The notes under the pieces are model-generated. The model searched no databases. It had not been told where the DNA came from and saw nothing but the letters and a program-made list of their open reading frames with translations. This document shows, in pieces, positions 26,591 to 35,961 of a stretch of 64,000 nt of DNA; position 1 is the first letter of the stretch, and each line of letters starts with the position of its first letter. Origin of the DNA: Desulfobacula sp. (GTDB lineage: Bacteria; Desulfobacterota; Desulfobacteria; Desulfobacterales; Desulfobacteraceae); contig NZ_JABZFL010000041.1 in assembly GCF_014237455.1 (NCBI RefSeq), positions 1 through 64,000 of the forward strand, written 5' to 3'. The translations under genes were made by a program, and so were the position numbers.

Positions 26591-27460
26591 TTACGATTCA
26601 TTGCTTAAAGTTTTAAATATCTGGTTGATCCCCATATACCGGTTGTAGGTGTAGACAATGACCATCAAAAGCAACATCAGAATAGTACTGATAGCCGAAC
26701 CAAACGGCCAGTCAAGGGTTCCGATTATCCGCTTGAAGATCAGGTTTGCAATCATTTCATTTCCGGGACCGCCTAGAATCATCGGGGGAAGGTATGTCCC
26801 GCAGGTCAACACGAAAACAAGCAGGCACCCGGCACTCACCCCGGGCAGGCTTAAAGGAAGTGTCACCTCTTTGAACGCTTGCCATTCTGTGCATCCAAGA
26901 CTTTTTGCCGCTTCAGCCAGGCTTTTATCAATGCCGTCAAGACTGACGTAAATATTTAAAATCATGAAAGGCAGAAGGTATTGTAAAAGGCCCATGATGA
27001 CGGCCCCTTCGTTATACAGCATGGCCAAAGGAGTGGAGATGATATTATACTTCAGCAGAAGGTGATTGATCAACCCGGAATCTCCCAGGATGTTTATCCA
27101 GCTTAAGGTCCGGATGATAAAGCTGATCCAGAATGGCAGCATGACCAGTATCATGAGAAAGGGTTTGAACCGGGATTCCGTCTTATAAAAAAAGTATGCT
27201 GGGATGTAGCCCAGGATCAGGCATAAAATAACCGTTTCAAGGGCAACACGAAGTGTATTTAAAAGGATGGACGGATAAAAAAAATCTGCAAAAAATTTAG
27301 CATAATTACCAAATTGAAAGGCCGGTATATCCTGCCCGCTTGGGGCTCTGAGCCAAAAACTATATACAACCACAAAACAGATAGGGATAACCAAAAGGAG
27401 AAAGACGGCTGTCAAAGAGGGGGATAATAAAATCCAGGGCTTCCAAGATTTATTTTTCAT
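26591..27460 (-). CDS. potB: ABC importer permease, PotB type
   Basis: A 289-aa permease with six predicted helices and the EAA loop LAEAAKSLGCTEWQAFKEV. It is the first gene of the operon. SD AGGA lies seven bases before ATG. Upstream, about 65 bases from the ATG, is a sigma-54 promoter, so the whole run potB-potC-potD-potA-(111 aa)-kamA-like-M23 should be transcribed on activation by the adjacent PAS/AAA+ regulator. Confidence 0.88.
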   Translation of the reverse strand: MKNKSWKPWILLSPSLTAVFLLLVIPICFVVVYSFWLRAPSGQDIPAFQFGNYAKFFADFFYPSILLNTLRVALETVILCLILGYIPAYFFYKTESRFKPFLMILVMLPFWISFIIRTLSWINILGDSGLINHLLLKYNIISTPLAMLYNEGAVIMGLLQYLLPFMILNIYVSLDGIDKSLAEAAKSLGCTEWQAFKEVTLPLSLPGVSAGCLLVFVLTCGTYLPPMILGGPGNEMIANLIFKRIIGTLDWPFGSAISTILMLLLMVIVYTYNRYMGINQIFKTLSNES

Positions 27461-27523
27461 TCAACCATCCTGTAACTTTTACTCGTTCATTACGATTTTA
27501 GCTGCATTTAAAACTTTAAGTTA

Positions 27524-27540
27524 TTGCAATTCTTGTACCA
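27524..27540 (-). promoter_or_regulatory. Sigma-54 promoter for potB
   Basis: Read on the minus strand the sequence is TGGTACAAGAATTGCAA. It fits TGGCAC-N5-TTGCA with exactly ten bases between GG and GC. Transcription would start near 27514, leaving a leader of about 55 bases. The neighbouring activator gene encodes a sigma-54-contacting AAA+ domain. Confidence 0.8.
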
Positions 27541-27624
27541 TATATTAAATTGTTTTATTAACTAACTGAAAATAAAAAGGATTTTAATGGATGAGAAGTT
27601 TTAAAAATTATATAAAATCAGATT

Positions 27625-27642
27625 TGATTCACATATGAATCA
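27625..27642. promoter_or_regulatory. Activator site 1 (18-bp palindrome)
   Basis: TGATTCACATATGAATCA has perfect 7-bp arms around CATA. It is 85 bases upstream of the sigma-54 promoter and is the best of three copies. Confidence 0.7.
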
Positions 27643-27684
27643 TCAATAATAGCTTAACTCCCTAAAATAATTGAATATATAATA

Positions 27685-27702
27685 CGATTTAAAAATGAAT
27701 CA
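27685..27702. promoter_or_regulatory. Activator site 2
   Basis: CGATTTAAAAATGAATCA matches site 1 at 14 of 18 positions and lies 60 bases from it, close to six helical turns. Confidence 0.65.
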
Positions 27703-27749
27703 AATTAATTTACATTGAAATGCTTAAAAGAAAGGCTCGCTTGGCTGTT

Positions 27750-27767
27750 TGATACAAAAATGAATCG
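27750..27767. promoter_or_regulatory. Activator site 3
   Basis: TGATACAAAAATGAATCG matches site 1 at 13 of 18 positions, 65 bases beyond site 2 and just past the 3' end of the regulator gene. Confidence 0.6.
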
Positions 27768-27770
27768 ATA

Positions 27771-29177
27771 TTATTTTGTTGTAATACTAATCCCATGCTT
27801 TTTAAATTTTCTGACCACAGAGGGCTGACTGATCCCCAAAAATCCGGCAGCTTCCCGGGTGGTACGGCATTTCATCGCTGCCTGCACCAACATTTCCTTT
27901 TCAACCGCCCGAATCTTATCCGCCAGACTGCTGTTTTCTTCCATTGGCTGCGCTTTTATTCCAAAGGGCTTGGTCTTGCTTAATGCTTTTACCAGGTAAT
28001 CATCCAGAGACCGTCTGTCACACATGACAATGGCCTGCTTAATGATATTGACCAATTCCCGGACATTCCCCGGGAAATCATAGGTTTGAAGCTTGTCAAA
28101 GGCCTTGTAACCGATCCTTGCTCTGCGATTGTACTGCTTGTTATATTTTTTAAGGGTGATTCGAACCAGTTCAAAAATATCCTCAGGCCGGTTTCTCAAT
28201 GGCGGGATCAAAAGTGTAAAAGTATTAAGCCGATGAAAAAGATCCAGCCTGAACTTCTTATTGAATGTCCGGGTGTCAAGGTCCCGGTTGGTGGCGGCAA
28301 TAATCGAGCAGTCTATTTTTTTGGGGGTAATACCGCCAATGGGCATAATTTCGTGATCATCCAGATACTTCAACAGCTTGGCCTGTACCCCAATGGACAT
28401 TTCCCCGATTTCATCAAGGAAAAGCGTCCCCCCGGATGCCAATTCAAACAATCCAATCTTCCCCTTTTCACTGGCTCCGGTAAACGCTCCCTTTGTATAT
28501 CCAAACAGTTCAGCCTCTAGAAGGTTTTCAGGCAGAGCCGCACAATTGATCTGAATAAACGGCATTTTACTGCCGGCCCTGTGTTTGTGAATGAATTTTG
28601 CCAGCAACCCTTTGCCTGTCCCGGATTCTCCCTGGATCAGAATATTGGAAGCGTTAATGGCAGATAGTTTCAAGGCCAGTCGAAGTGTCTGCTTCATTGA
28701 ATCGCTCTGGGCCACGATATTGTTCTCTTTTAATTCAAGCAGGGTCAACTCGGTCAGTTCATCTTTTATCTTTTCAGACTCCTGCCTTACAAGTGCAAGC
28801 TGTTTTCTCATGCCTTCGATAAGAGAAATATCCCGTTCATTTACAACAACAAAAGACAGATTATGGTGATCATCAAAAACCGGGGTTCCTGTCACCAGTA
28901 AAGTGTATTCTGACCGTGGTGTCGTCTGAATTACACTGACCTGGCGTTTTGTTTCAAGGACTTCCTGGGTGGCTGACCTGTCAATCTGCCCTTCTTTTAC
29001 AAGAGTTCTAACATCTTTTCCCAACACCTCGGATGCCTTTACCCCGTTTAAGATTTCAGCCGCCTTATTAAGCTTTAGAATTTTCCCTTCAGCATCACAA
29101 ATCATCAAACCATCAGCCGATCGATTAAAAATCGTCTCAAGATATGTCATGATCATCTGTGATGAATTATCTTTCAT
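27771..29177 (-). CDS. PAS-domain sigma-54-dependent transcriptional activator
   Basis: A 468-aa bacterial enhancer-binding protein. It has an N-terminal PAS domain (about 10-115), a short coiled segment, then an AAA+ domain with Walker [14 protein letters not shown], the sigma-54-contacting GAFTGA loop and Walker [13 protein letters not shown] Fis-type HTH ends the protein ([20 protein letters not shown]). There is no receiver domain, so the signal is probably a ligand or redox state sensed by PAS. The frame opens upstream, but ATG at 29177 has GGAAGA seven bases before it. It overlaps the amidohydrolase stop by 11 bases. Its probable targets are the palindromes just downstream. Confidence 0.88.
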   Translation of the reverse strand: MKDNSSQMIMTYLETIFNRSADGLMICDAEGKILKLNKAAEILNGVKASEVLGKDVRTLVKEGQIDRSATQEVLETKRQVSVIQTTPRSEYTLLVTGTPVFDDHHNLSFVVVNERDISLIEGMRKQLALVRQESEKIKDELTELTLLELKENNIVAQSDSMKQTLRLALKLSAINASNILIQGESGTGKGLLAKFIHKHRAGSKMPFIQINCAALPENLLEAELFGYTKGAFTGASEKGKIGLFELASGGTLFLDEIGEMSIGVQAKLLKYLDDHEIMPIGGITPKKIDCSIIAATNRDLDTRTFNKKFRLDLFHRLNTFTLLIPPLRNRPEDIFELVRITLKKYNKQYNRRARIGYKAFDKLQTYDFPGNVRELVNIIKQAIVMCDRRSLDDYLVKALSKTKPFGIKAQPMEENSSLADKIRAVEKEMLVQAAMKCRTTREAAGFLGISQPSVVRKFKKHGISITTK

Positions 29178-30777
29178 GGACAATTCTTCCATCAAAAAGG
29201 GTTATATCGACTTTTGTATCTGCGATCCCATCAGGATCAATCTTAAAGATATCCTGGTCAAGAACGATCATATCCGCAAGCTTGCCTTTCGAAATGGACC
29301 CCAATTGATCGCCTGTTCCTGATGCCGCAGCAGGGGTAATCGTATACCCTTTTACCGCCTCTTCAACACTGAGTGCCTGCTCCATATACCATCCCTGTTC
29401 CGGGGTCTTATTCATTCTTTTTCTTGTAACAGCAGAATAAATCCCTGCCAGAGGATTGGGGTCTGCCACAGGGGCATCAGAACTGAGCATCAGGGGAACA
29501 CCTGTTTTTAAAATACTTTTCAGGGTATAGGCATACTTTCCCCTAAGCCCTGCACAGGAATCAATCATGGAAATATCAAGACTTAAATTGTTGGGCTGGC
29601 AGGAGACAGCCATGTTTTTCAACGCTGAAAGTTTTTCAAGATCTTCAGGCAGAACCATCTGGACATGCTCGATTCGATGGGGAATTATACACCGGGTCAG
29701 TGCTTTGCTTTCAATCCTCTGGAACATGGCTATAATTTCTTTGTTGGCCCGATCACCAACAGCATGCACCATAACGCTTAGTCCAGCCTGATCGGCTTTT
29801 AACACAGCCCTTTCAATATCCGCAACCGAGGTCAGGGCCATGCCAAATCCCGCATCAAGATATTTTTTGGTCATCCAGCCGGTCCTTGCGCCCATGCCGC
29901 CATCGGAAAAAAACTTTAAATAACCGATCTTTAAGAGATCATCCCCAAACCCTGTACAAATCCCTAAATCAATGGCCTGGTCTGTCATTTCCCCGGGAAG
30001 AGCCACATGACAACGAATATGAAGCCTGTTTTCCCGATGAAGCTGTTGCCATGCCTTTAACGCATCTGCGCCGTCAAGTCCTCCCATGAGCCGGATATCA
30101 TGAATGGATGTAAGTCCAAGTTTATGGGCATCACCTACGGCTTTTTGCATATTTTCAAGCACGGTTGCCCGGGAAGGTTCGGGCAGGACATTCCTGATCA
30201 GGTTTGAGGCAAGCTCCTTTAGAACACCTGTGGGACGGCCGGATGCATCCTTTGCAATCACACCGTCTTTGGGATCAGGGGTTTCAGAATCGATTTTGGC
30301 AAGCCTTAAGCCAAGAGAATTGGCAACAGACAAATGAAGGTCACATCTCCAGATACAGACCGGGTTATTGGGTGCAATCCTGTCAAGATCATACCGATCC
30401 GGTATTTTATTTTCAGGCCAGTCCGATTCATTAAACCCCTGGCCCAACACCCAGTTACCAATGCTCGCGGCCAGGGCCTTCTTTGAAACAGCGTTTTCCA
30501 TTTCCTTAAACGAGCCGACCCGTGAAAAATCGATACTGTCATAGTTCAACGCCCACTCATAAAAATGAAAGTGGGTATCAATAAATCCCGGTAATACCAA
30601 TCTGTTATCAAGATCAATCACTTGTGTGTGGTTTGAAGCCAACCCCAAGATATCCCTGTCAGACCCGATACTTAAAATCCTCTTGCCTGATATGGCAACG
30701 GCCCGGGCCTTTGGATGAAAATCATCCTGGGTTTGAATATTGCCATTATGCAAAATAATGTCTGCCACTGTTTTCAT
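29167..30777 (-). CDS. Amidohydrolase, YtcJ/AepA-like
   Basis: A 536-aa metal-dependent hydrolase of the amidohydrolase superfamily. It has the strand-1 metal motif GFIDTHFHF, a histidine in MVHAVGDRAN, HRIEHVQ, and the C-terminal aspartate in LSSDAPVADPNPL. The family hydrolyses amide or formamide bonds on small molecules; the substrate is unknown. It is translationally coupled at both ends: TAATG with the upstream racemase-like gene and an 11-base overlap with the regulator. Co-regulation with the racemase suggests a shared substrate class, for example N-acylated amino acids. Confidence 0.85.
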   Translation of the reverse strand: MKTVADIILHNGNIQTQDDFHPKARAVAISGKRILSIGSDRDILGLASNHTQVIDLDNRLVLPGFIDTHFHFYEWALNYDSIDFSRVGSFKEMENAVSKKALAASIGNWVLGQGFNESDWPENKIPDRYDLDRIAPNNPVCIWRCDLHLSVANSLGLRLAKIDSETPDPKDGVIAKDASGRPTGVLKELASNLIRNVLPEPSRATVLENMQKAVGDAHKLGLTSIHDIRLMGGLDGADALKAWQQLHRENRLHIRCHVALPGEMTDQAIDLGICTGFGDDLLKIGYLKFFSDGGMGARTGWMTKKYLDAGFGMALTSVADIERAVLKADQAGLSVMVHAVGDRANKEIIAMFQRIESKALTRCIIPHRIEHVQMVLPEDLEKLSALKNMAVSCQPNNLSLDISMIDSCAGLRGKYAYTLKSILKTGVPLMLSSDAPVADPNPLAGIYSAVTRKRMNKTPEQGWYMEQALSVEEAVKGYTITPAAASGTGDQLGSISKGKLADMIVLDQDIFKIDPDGIADTKVDITLFDGRIVHER

Positions 30778-31814
30778 TACATGATAAATCCTTGTTGAAA
30801 GGGATCTTTTTCTTCAACAATAAAATGATGAACACCGGTTAAGTAAGCCATGCCTTTAATCTGCACAATAAACCCGTCCACAGGCCCGATTTTTTCCTTT
30901 TTTACAAGCATGGCCTCAAACGACGTACCCAAAGGACTGTGATTGATATATCTCTGATTCATTTTAATTTTCCCATAATGATGAAGAAGCGTCAGTTTTG
31001 CAGCCGTGCCCGTGCCGCAGGGAGACCGGTCTGCATGGGATTCCCCGTAAATGACCATGCCTTTGCCAAAGGCGTTGCCCTCATCGTATTGCGAATCATA
31101 AAATTCTGTGACATCAATGGTTCTGACATCCAGTCTGACAGGATGAGATACGGTAAGCTGTTCATTGGCAGCATCAATAATCTTCATGCCCAGATCCGTT
31201 AAAAATTCCTTATTTTCCAAAACCGGCTCCATTCGAATTTGACGTGAATCGACCATGGCAAAAAAACCGCCTGTACAGACAAGATCCACTTTTATCGTTC
31301 CAAATCCTTCAACCTTAATCTCTTGACCTGTAGCATAAACAAAGGAAGGCACCATATTGATGGCCACAGCATCGAGCGTATCTTCTTGAACAAACACTCT
31401 GGCCTCCATCAGCCCTGACGGGGTATCCACAAGCACAGAATTTTCCCCCTGTTCAAGCACAAGGAAACCTGCTCTTGCAAGGGTTGCCACAGCACCAATG
31501 GTTGCATGCCCGCAAAGATAGGGATATCGTTTGGCATCCATGTATATCAGTCCGAACTTTGCATTAGGAGTGACATTCCCGGTCACAAGAGCTGCCAGAA
31601 TCTTGGGACCCCTGGGTTCTTTTGTCAAAAGACACCGGATATGATCATATCGGGATTTAAACCATTCAAGCTTATCCATCATGGTTTTTCCTTTGATGTC
31701 CTCCAAACCATTGATGATCAGACGCGTGGATTCCCCTTCAGTATGGGAATCAATGGTTGTAATGCATTTATCAAACCCCTTTGAAAAATTTGAAAAATCA
31801 TTAAAAAATTCCAT
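30777..31814 (-). CDS. Proline racemase / 4-hydroxyproline 2-epimerase family enzyme
   Basis: A 345-aa PLP-independent epimerase. Both catalytic cysteines are present, Cys101 in YLCGHATIG and Cys266 in SPCGTGTAAKL (numbered from 31814). This argues for a racemase or epimerase, not the trans-3-hydroxyproline dehydratases that carry Thr at the second position. The frame extends to 31844, but ATG at 31814 follows AAGGA while the first ATG has no SD. The amidohydrolase begins in the stop codon (TAATG). Proline, hydroxyproline or a related imino acid is the likely substrate. Confidence 0.85.
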   Translation of the reverse strand: MEFFNDFSNFSKGFDKCITTIDSHTEGESTRLIINGLEDIKGKTMMDKLEWFKSRYDHIRCLLTKEPRGPKILAALVTGNVTPNAKFGLIYMDAKRYPYLCGHATIGAVATLARAGFLVLEQGENSVLVDTPSGLMEARVFVQEDTLDAVAINMVPSFVYATGQEIKVEGFGTIKVDLVCTGGFFAMVDSRQIRMEPVLENKEFLTDLGMKIIDAANEQLTVSHPVRLDVRTIDVTEFYDSQYDEGNAFGKGMVIYGESHADRSPCGTGTAAKLTLLHHYGKIKMNQRYINHSPLGTSFEAMLVKKEKIGPVDGFIVQIKGMAYLTGVHHFIVEEKDPFQQGFIM

Positions 31815-31968
31815 TAGAAAAAGATCCTTAGAAAAAGGCTGCATAATATTTACAATAAAGAACTTTCTTTAACTTAAACCAATTAGTTTTATTATTCAAA
31901 CATAAGGTTTTATTCTTTAAAAAATATCCACCAAAAATATTTACTTATCACAGACAAACTGGAATAAT

Positions 31969-31999
31969 GGGCTCCAAAATAATAAACTTGAGGGAGCCC
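31969..31999 (+). promoter_or_regulatory. SD-sequestering hairpin before the PLP dehydratase gene
   Basis: GGGCTCC (31969-31975) pairs perfectly with GGAGCCC (31993-31999). The right arm contains part of the ribosome-binding site (GAGGGAG) for ATG at 32004, so folding would hide it. This suggests translational control; there is no T-run. Confidence 0.55.
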
Positions 32000-32003
32000 A
32001 CCA

Positions 32004-32951
32004 ATGTTTAACAGAATCATCAAGGCCCGGAAGAGATTAGAGGGCTATGCCAATATAACACCCACTATGACATCCGGGACATTGAACAACCTTGTGGGTG
32101 CCGATGTTCATTTAAAGTGTGAAAATTTTCAAAAAATGGGTGCGTTTAAGTTTCGGGGTGCGTTTAACAGTATTTCAAAGCTCTCCGCCGAAGAAAAATC
32201 AAACGGAGTCATTACCTATTCATCCGGGAACCATGCCCAGGCTGTGGCCCTGGTGGGAAAGATGCTCAATGTTAAAACAACCATTGTCATGCCCGGTAAC
32301 GCCCCTGCCATAAAGCTTGCCGCAACAAAAGGCTATGGCGGCAATGTAATTGAATATGACCCTCAAACCCAAAGCCGGGAAGATATTGCGTTAAAAATCC
32401 AGGAGGAACAAGGGCTGACAATGATCCCTCCATTTGACCATCTGGATGTCATCGCTGGTCAGGGAACCGCTGTTTTGGAATTATTTGACCAGGCAGCAGG
32501 CCCCCTTGATATGCTGTTAACCCCCTGTGGCGGCGGAAGGCTTTTAAGTGGCAGTGCCATTGCTGCAAAGGGTGTGAATCCTGACTGCACCGTTATTGGC
32601 GTAGAACCGGAACTTGCAGATGATGCCTGCAGGTCGTTTAAAACCGGGACCCTTCACACGGTGAAAAATCCCGCTACCATTGCCGACGGTACAAGAACCT
32701 CGTCCTTAGGAAAAATCACCTTCCCCCTAGTATTGGAACATGTTGACGATATGGTAGCGGTTTCGGAAAAAGATATTATCCATGCGGTACAATTTCTATT
32801 CTTTCGAATGAAGCTTGTAGTAGAGCCCTCTGGTGTCCTTGGCCTTGCAGCCCTTTTCAGCAAAAAGATTGCGCCCCGAAAAAAGACCGGGATTATTTTA
32901 AGCGGGGGAAATATTGATGCGAAAACCATGGGCTTTATCATGAATCAATGA
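32004..32951 (+). CDS. PLP-dependent threonine/serine dehydratase-family ammonia-lyase
   Basis: A 315-aa fold-type II PLP enzyme. The Schiff-base lysine is Lys49 in GAFKFRGA, the substrate loop is SSGNHAQ (73-79) and the phosphate-binding glycine loop is CGGGRL (175-180). It lacks the C-terminal ACT domain of biosynthetic IlvA, so it is a catabolic type: threonine or serine dehydratase, threo-3-hydroxyaspartate lyase or serine racemase. It diverges from the racemase-amidohydrolase-regulator unit and is a good candidate partner in amino-acid breakdown. Its last 14 bases overlap the convergent gene. Confidence 0.85.
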   Translation: MFNRIIKARKRLEGYANITPTMTSGTLNNLVGADVHLKCENFQKMGAFKFRGAFNSISKLSAEEKSNGVITYSSGNHAQAVALVGKMLNVKTTIVMPGNAPAIKLAATKGYGGNVIEYDPQTQSREDIALKIQEEQGLTMIPPFDHLDVIAGQGTAVLELFDQAAGPLDMLLTPCGGGRLLSGSAIAAKGVNPDCTVIGVEPELADDACRSFKTGTLHTVKNPATIADGTRTSSLGKITFPLVLEHVDDMVAVSEKDIIHAVQFLFFRMKLVVEPSGVLGLAALFSKKIAPRKKTGIILSGGNIDAKTMGFIMNQ

Positions 32952-35900
32952 CCGGGATGTCATTCATTGTGTCATCCGGCTCATCGTTTTTATAGGGCAT
33001 CAATACTGCCAGTGATGTCTTCCCATCCACCAGAATTTTTATAGGGTTTTCAAATTTTATATGTTTTAGATACTTTGTTGTGTTTTCACAGGCCTGGCAC
33101 CTGAAAAATTCATAATCAATAAAATCATCTCCCTTATCTGATATGGTAATATAACTGATACCAAGGGAAGTGATATTCTGGAAAAAGTGGGATCCCTGGG
33201 AAGGGTCGGCCTTAATGCTTTCAATGGTGGTTTCCAGCATCACCCCCACATTTGAGATATCATTCCAGACCACGGGAATCCCCAGCCACCGGTCTGATGA
33301 TCCCCACCGGCCAGGTCCAATCAAAACGTATTTTCTGTTATTTTCATTAAACAGGGCATTGATTTTGTTTATTTCTGCAGCTATTTCAATTGTTTTTCCA
33401 GAATCAAAGGTTTCAGGGTCCACATACACCACATCATAGATATCCTTATATTCACCATTTCCCAGTGACAGCGTAGAATAACAAAAAGCCTCCTTAATTT
33501 CTTTTTTTCCTATTTTAACCCTGAGATTTTGTTTATACCGCCCCATGGGCCTGATTTGAAGTAACGAGAATTGAGGGTTCCGACTCTTATCCTCCGGTAA
33601 ATTAACTGCAAATTCGACTTCAACAGAAGACCCCATCCATTTGCTGCCGATTCTGGTGACCTCTTCAAGAAGTTGGGCCAAGGGAAAAGAATTGTATTTT
33701 AAAATATTGGCAAAGGTTAATACGGGAAAGCCTTTATTGGAAAAAGAATCCCTGATCCTGTTATCCTGGACATAAAAGGTGGAGGATAAAAACCTGACAA
33801 TCGGATGATCGGTTGCATCACTTAAATCAAGTTTTGCAAGGGTTGAGTCTTCAGTGGAGCCGGATATAAATTTATCGGCGTCCGGAAATTCGTCGAGTTT
33901 CAGCGCATAAAAATATTTTTGGGAATTTTCAAGGATATCATCTACAATAGAAAACTGGGGTAAGAACTGGGGATATTTAGGGCAGAATCTTAAGGTCTTA
34001 CCGCCTTCCATGACAATCTTTCCAAGCCCCATGGCAATATAGGAAATACCCTCTTCTGCCTTTAAATGGGAGATGGGATAAAAATTATAGGACTGGGCCA
34101 CGCCTGAAACTGTAGGATAAAAAAAGTTTTTATGGACCGTACCGGTCAATTGCTGGAGAATTACAGCCATTTCCTCATCTTCGGTTCGATGCATGGTTGA
34201 TTTTGCATAGGATCTTGGCGCTTTGAGGTAGGTAGAGGCATATACCAGCTTAACTGCTATAATCAGCCGTTCAAGCCGTTTTTCAAGATTTGGATGTGAA
34301 TTGGGGAGCATATAGGTATTATAAAGTCCGGCAAATGGTTGATAATGCGCATCTTCAAAAAGAGAGGAGGACCGGACGGCAATGGGATATCTGACACTCT
34401 GTAAATAGGTTTGCAGGCTTTTCTTCAACCAGTCAGGAAACCTGGCTTGAAGGAATTGCTCAACAATCTGATCGTCTTCCAGTTTCTCATCAGATTCAAG
34501 AAACGTTGCCAGTTCATTTTCCTCGATAAATGTTTTAAACCCTTCCGTTGAAATCACAAAGGTCTGGGGGATACTAATGTCCACGTCCGGAAACATATCA
34601 CGCAAAGAAGAATCCCGCCTTATCTGGGATGCCATAAAAGCCAGTCCCCTGGCCTTTCCGCCAAGAGACCCGTTCCCGATTTTCATAAAATCCGTATCTG
34701 AATCAAACTTTTCAGAATCAAAATCAATGATCTGCCCCTGTCTTGATCCCTTCCGCCTGGCATGAATACTCTCAACTAAAAATTTCTTCATATCCTGAGG
34801 GTCTAGAAAGTCACTGATCTTATAAGGCTTGAGCTTAAGTGCAAAATTAATTTCACTTCTGGCCATGAACCATCTTGAAAAATCATCGTTCATGGCATGA
34901 TAGACAATGGATTCATCGGGAATTTCGGGCAGCAGTTTTTCAATGGCCCTTAAATCACTGGCCCTGGCAATCTCCTCCCCATTGGGCAGCCGGAAAACAA
35001 AGGCACCAAACCCGAGATATGATACAAAAAAATTCTTAATCCGGTCATTTAACGTACTTGAATTCTTATTAATAAAGACCGCCGGGATATCCACCACCTT
35101 TTCCTTATTACGATCCTCTGTACTCAGAATCAATACCGGCAGATCCGGAATTTCCTTTTTAATCTTTGTGAGAAGCTTATATCCTGCAGATTCATCCTCC
35201 ACTCCGTTTCTGGGATACCGCATATCTGAAAAGACTGACAACAGGTATGGTTTATACTTTTCATAAAGGGCAATGGCCTCTTCATAATTATGGGCAACCA
35301 ATACTTTGGGCCGGCCCCGCATTTTTAACAGCCGGTGTTCTTCATTAATGGAGTCCTCGATAACAGACTGGGTCTGCATCACAATCTGTTTGTAAAGCAC
35401 CGGTAAAAAAGAAGAATAATGATAGGGTGAATCCTCCACCAGAATAATCACCCTGACGTTGGCATTCTTGGTATCAAAGGCAACATTCATTTCATCTTCA
35501 AAATTCTTGATAATCGCCAGCAAAAGGTCTGCATTCCCCCCCCAGATGTATGTCCGGTCAATAGCCGTTGAATGATTCACGCTAATATATTTATCAATAT
35601 CGCAGGTATTATGCAGCAGCATGAAAAAGGGCAGGTCGGAATATTTTGCCTTTACTTGTTCGCCAAAGGAATATACATCCATTCCATCCAGGCTCGGCAT
35701 GGCAAGAATCAAATCGAATCTCTTGCTTTCCAGCATCCCAAATGCCTCTAATGCCGAAGACACCCATGTAAGTCTCGGGGGCTTTGAAAGGTTAAGCCCT
35801 TTGTACTCATTAATAATCCTTGTTGAAAGGCGGCCTTCCTCCTCCATGATAAATGCATCGTACGGGCAGGATACCAGGAGGATGTCACCCACCTTGTTGG

Positions 35901-35961
35901 CCATTAATTCATGATATATTTTAAGCGTCGGTGCTTTGGTCGAACTATAGAGAGTGTCCAT
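32938..35961 (-). CDS. Receiver-domain plus PEP/pyruvate-binding-domain protein
   Basis: A 1007-aa protein. The N-terminal ~330 residues contain two receiver-like domains; the second shows VILVEDSPYHYSSF, VFSDMRYP and LPVLILSTED. After a linker comes a PPDK_N-type ATP/PEP-binding domain (about 430-780) with GSLGGKARGLAFM and AVRSSSLFEDA. It ends with LIGPGRWGSSDRWLG. The phosphohistidine swivel and PEP barrel of real PEP synthase are missing, so it is not a PEP synthase. A phosphotransfer signalling role is inferred. ATG at 35961 has AAAGG nine bases before it; the open frame reaches 35979 only with TTG. Confidence 0.8.
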   Translation of the reverse strand: MDTLYSSTKAPTLKIYHELMANKVGDILLVSCPYDAFIMEEEGRLSTRIINEYKGLNLSKPPRLTWVSSALEAFGMLESKRFDLILAMPSLDGMDVYSFGEQVKAKYSDLPFFMLLHNTCDIDKYISVNHSTAIDRTYIWGGNADLLLAIIKNFEDEMNVAFDTKNANVRVIILVEDSPYHYSSFLPVLYKQIVMQTQSVIEDSINEEHRLLKMRGRPKVLVAHNYEEAIALYEKYKPYLLSVFSDMRYPRNGVEDESAGYKLLTKIKKEIPDLPVLILSTEDRNKEKVVDIPAVFINKNSSTLNDRIKNFFVSYLGFGAFVFRLPNGEEIARASDLRAIEKLLPEIPDESIVYHAMNDDFSRWFMARSEINFALKLKPYKISDFLDPQDMKKFLVESIHARRKGSRQGQIIDFDSEKFDSDTDFMKIGNGSLGGKARGLAFMASQIRRDSSLRDMFPDVDISIPQTFVISTEGFKTFIEENELATFLESDEKLEDDQIVEQFLQARFPDWLKKSLQTYLQSVRYPIAVRSSSLFEDAHYQPFAGLYNTYMLPNSHPNLEKRLERLIIAVKLVYASTYLKAPRSYAKSTMHRTEDEEMAVILQQLTGTVHKNFFYPTVSGVAQSYNFYPISHLKAEEGISYIAMGLGKIVMEGGKTLRFCPKYPQFLPQFSIVDDILENSQKYFYALKLDEFPDADKFISGSTEDSTLAKLDLSDATDHPIVRFLSSTFYVQDNRIRDSFSNKGFPVLTFANILKYNSFPLAQLLEEVTRIGSKWMGSSVEVEFAVNLPEDKSRNPQFSLLQIRPMGRYKQNLRVKIGKKEIKEAFCYSTLSLGNGEYKDIYDVVYVDPETFDSGKTIEIAAEINKINALFNENNRKYVLIGPGRWGSSDRWLGIPVVWNDISNVGVMLETTIESIKADPSQGSHFFQNITSLGISYITISDKGDDFIDYEFFRCQACENTTKYLKHIKFENPIKILVDGKTSLAVLMPYKNDEPDDTMNDIPVIDS

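Larger units (their letters stand above)
27461..27770. other. AT-rich control region of the pot-kamA operon
   Basis: No gene lies in these 310 bases. They hold one sigma-54 promoter and three related 18-bp palindromes, listed separately. The region is about 75-80% A+T. Confidence 0.75.

Noticed and set aside
32938-35961. Annotation as phosphoenolpyruvate synthase
   Set aside because: The phosphohistidine swivel and PEP-binding barrel are absent; only the ATP-grasp-like domain is shared.
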